Origin: JACRPI01 sp041671005
Lineage (GTDB): Archaea; Nanobdellota; Nanobdellia; Woesearchaeales; DSVV01
Assembly (NCBI GenBank): GCA_041671005.1
Contig: JBAZCJ010000087.1
Span: 1 to 6,211 of the forward strand
Direction of reading: 5' to 3'
Length of the DNA stretch: 6,211 nt
Position 1 is the stretch's first letter. Every line of letters begins with the position of its first letter. Both the position numbers and the translations under genes were made by a program. This document shows, one piece after another, positions 5,116-6,211 of this stretch. The notes beneath the pieces were generated by a model. The model was not told the DNA's origin. It did not search any database and saw only the letters and a list, made by a program, of their open reading frames with translations.

Positions 5116-6211
5116 TTAAAGTACTGTTTTCTTCTTTCGATTAAATTTAGTTTGAGTTGCTCGTCTCATCCATTCTATAATTTGCAAGCAAAGTCCATAA
5201 ACCCCAATAAGTAATTCTTTAAATTCATTATAACTTGAAATAGAAGAAAAGACGTTCCACACTCCTTTTGGAGTATAATAAAATCTTCTATATGCATGTA
5301 TTACTCCTGTTTGCAATTCATCTTGTGTAAGATTAGTATGTTTCAATTGGGGATTAACACCAATAGAAACAAAGTCTGTCCAATCATGAATCTTATCAGC
5401 TTCTTCTTTTGTAAAACTGTATTCAAACAATTCTGTACCCGGATATGGAGAAAGAATATTGGAAAAAGCCATTGTTGGCCTAGTTTCAAGAGCAAACTGA
5501 ATAGTTTCTTCAATAGTTTCTTTTGTTTCTCCTGGTGTTCCAAAGACAAAGAAAGCAATACTTCTCATACCTACTTTTTTACAAAGTTCAAGTCCTCGTC
5601 TGTTTAATGTAACTGTTGTTCCTTTTTTCATATTTTTGAGCATAAGATCACTTCCTGATTCTATACCAAAAGAAACAGCATAACAACCAGATTCTTTCAT
5701 TAATTGAAATAATTCCTCTTCTGCACTTGTAACACGTGAAAAACAACACCATTGAATTTTTTTGTTTAAACCTTTTTCAATAAGGCCTCTACATATTTTT
5801 TTTGCTCTTTCTTTATCATATGTAAACACATCATCTTCAAAAATAATATGATTTACATTATATGTATCAACAAGATGTTGAATCATAGTAAGAACATATT
5901 CAGGAGAATTTGGCCGAAATCCTCTGCCAAGAACTTTATGCGATGCACAATAAATGCATGTTCCAGGACAACCACGAGAAGTCATGATTGTTGCAGTCTT
6001 ACTTCCTTTACAAGTATAAACATTCGGTTTGTAAAGATTAATATCAACAAGATGAAATGCCGGAAAAGGAAGTTTATCAAGATCTGTCATAAATGGTCGT
6101 AACCCTGTGTTAATAAAAGAATTATTTTCACGAAAGACAATACCTAAAATATTTTTAAGTGAGTTTATAGTACCATGCATATGTTGACAAAGTTCATCCA
6201 TTGTTTCCTCT
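5116..6211 (-). CDS. B12-binding-type radical SAM enzyme, 5'-truncated by window edge
   Basis: The frame runs to the window edge without a stop. The codons before the first ATG (6201-6199) read E-E-T, which fits the GExEET motif that ends the cobalamin-binding domain in this family, so that Met is internal and the B12 domain lies beyond the window. Numbering from that Met, DLDKLPFPAFHLVD (40-53) is the usual linker. TSRGCPGTCIYC (74-85; Cys78, Cys82, Cys85) binds the 4Fe-4S cluster. GRGFRPNSPE (92-101), FEDDVFT (121-127), GIESGS (179-184), FGTPGET (220-226) and SPYPGTELF (251-259) complete the radical SAM core. The helical C-terminal tail with YRRFYYTP (304-311) resembles HpnJ-like and BchE-like relatives. 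Members methylate, cyclise or rearrange lipids, cofactors or natural products; the substrate here is unknown. It is a distant paralogue of the enzyme at 1-885 but keeps the common GIESG motif. It converges on the SPASM gene and so belongs to a different transcript. Confidence 0.92.
   Translation of the reverse strand, partial: EETMDELCQHMHGTINSLKNILGIVFRENNSFINTGLRPFMTDLDKLPFPAFHLVDINLYKPNVYTCKGSKTATIMTSRGCPGTCIYCASHKVLGRGFRPNSPEYVLTMIQHLVDTYNVNHIIFEDDVFTYDKERAKKICRGLIEKGLNKKIQWCCFSRVTSAEEELFQLMKESGCYAVSFGIESGSDLMLKNMKKGTTVTLNRRGLELCKKVGMRSIAFFVFGTPGETKETIEETIQFALETRPTMAFSNILSPYPGTELFEYSFTKEEADKIHDWTDFVSIGVNPQLKHTNLTQDELQTGVIHAYRRFYYTPKGVWNVFSSISSYNEFKELLIGVYGLCLQIIEWMRRATQTKFNRKKKTVL

Noticed and set aside
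5296..5607. Plus-strand 103-codon frame and other frames opposite or within the large genes (for example 93-314, 837-1181, 2205-2417, 4088-4324, 5343-5558 and 5848-6102)
   Set aside because: Each lies wholly or almost wholly within a strongly supported gene and shows no recognisable domain or start signal; they are shadow frames.
1..6211. tRNA, rRNA, CRISPR array, insertion sequence or attachment site
   Set aside because: No cloverleaf, rRNA stretch, regularly spaced direct repeats, transposase motif or terminal inverted repeats were seen on either strand.

Overview
This is an AT-rich accessory-type window that reads like part of a surface-glycan or glycolipid biosynthesis locus. It holds two glycosyltransferases and three radical SAM enzymes. 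The 5' ends of both outer genes are cut off by the window edges. The organism is probably an anaerobe, given the concentration of radical SAM enzymes, and I lean towards a low-GC archaeon, possibly of the DPANN/Woesearchaeota type. Three things support that: a TATA-box-like element sits about 30 bases before the ATG of the second glycosyltransferase, that ATG has no spaced Shine-Dalgarno (a leaderless arrangement), and the intergenic region holds a remnant of an archaeal-style winged-helix regulator. AT-rich candidate-phylum bacteria carry similar loci, so the domain is not settled.

Layout: (1) bases 1-885, plus strand, the C-terminal two thirds or so of a B12-type radical SAM enzyme with a hydrophobic C-terminal tail. 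(2) 895-2769, plus strand, a 624-residue multi-spanning GT39/PMT-like glycosyltransferase, 9 bases after gene 1 and probably in the same transcript. (3) 2770-3010, a 241-base gap that is not empty. It carries a 43-codon minus-strand remnant of a winged-helix transcription regulator (2788-2919), then a cluster of TACC/GGTA half-sites surrounding a TATA-like element. (4) 3011-4012, plus strand, a family 2 glycosyltransferase with C-terminal membrane helices. (5) 4012-5097, plus strand, a radical SAM/SPASM enzyme whose ATG overlaps the preceding stop by one base, so these two form a translationally coupled pair. (6) 5116-6211, minus strand, a second B12-type radical SAM enzyme, converging on gene 5 with only 18 bases between stops and still open at the window edge.

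Working model (inference): the GT2 enzyme uses a nucleotide sugar to build or prime a lipid-linked glycan. The GT39 enzyme transfers sugar from a polyprenyl-phosphate donor on the outer face of the membrane. The radical SAM enzymes alter a sugar, lipid or attached group by methylation, C-C bond formation or oxidation. No substrate can be read from the sequence. The most unusual item is the truncated divergent regulator next to what looks like its former operator.
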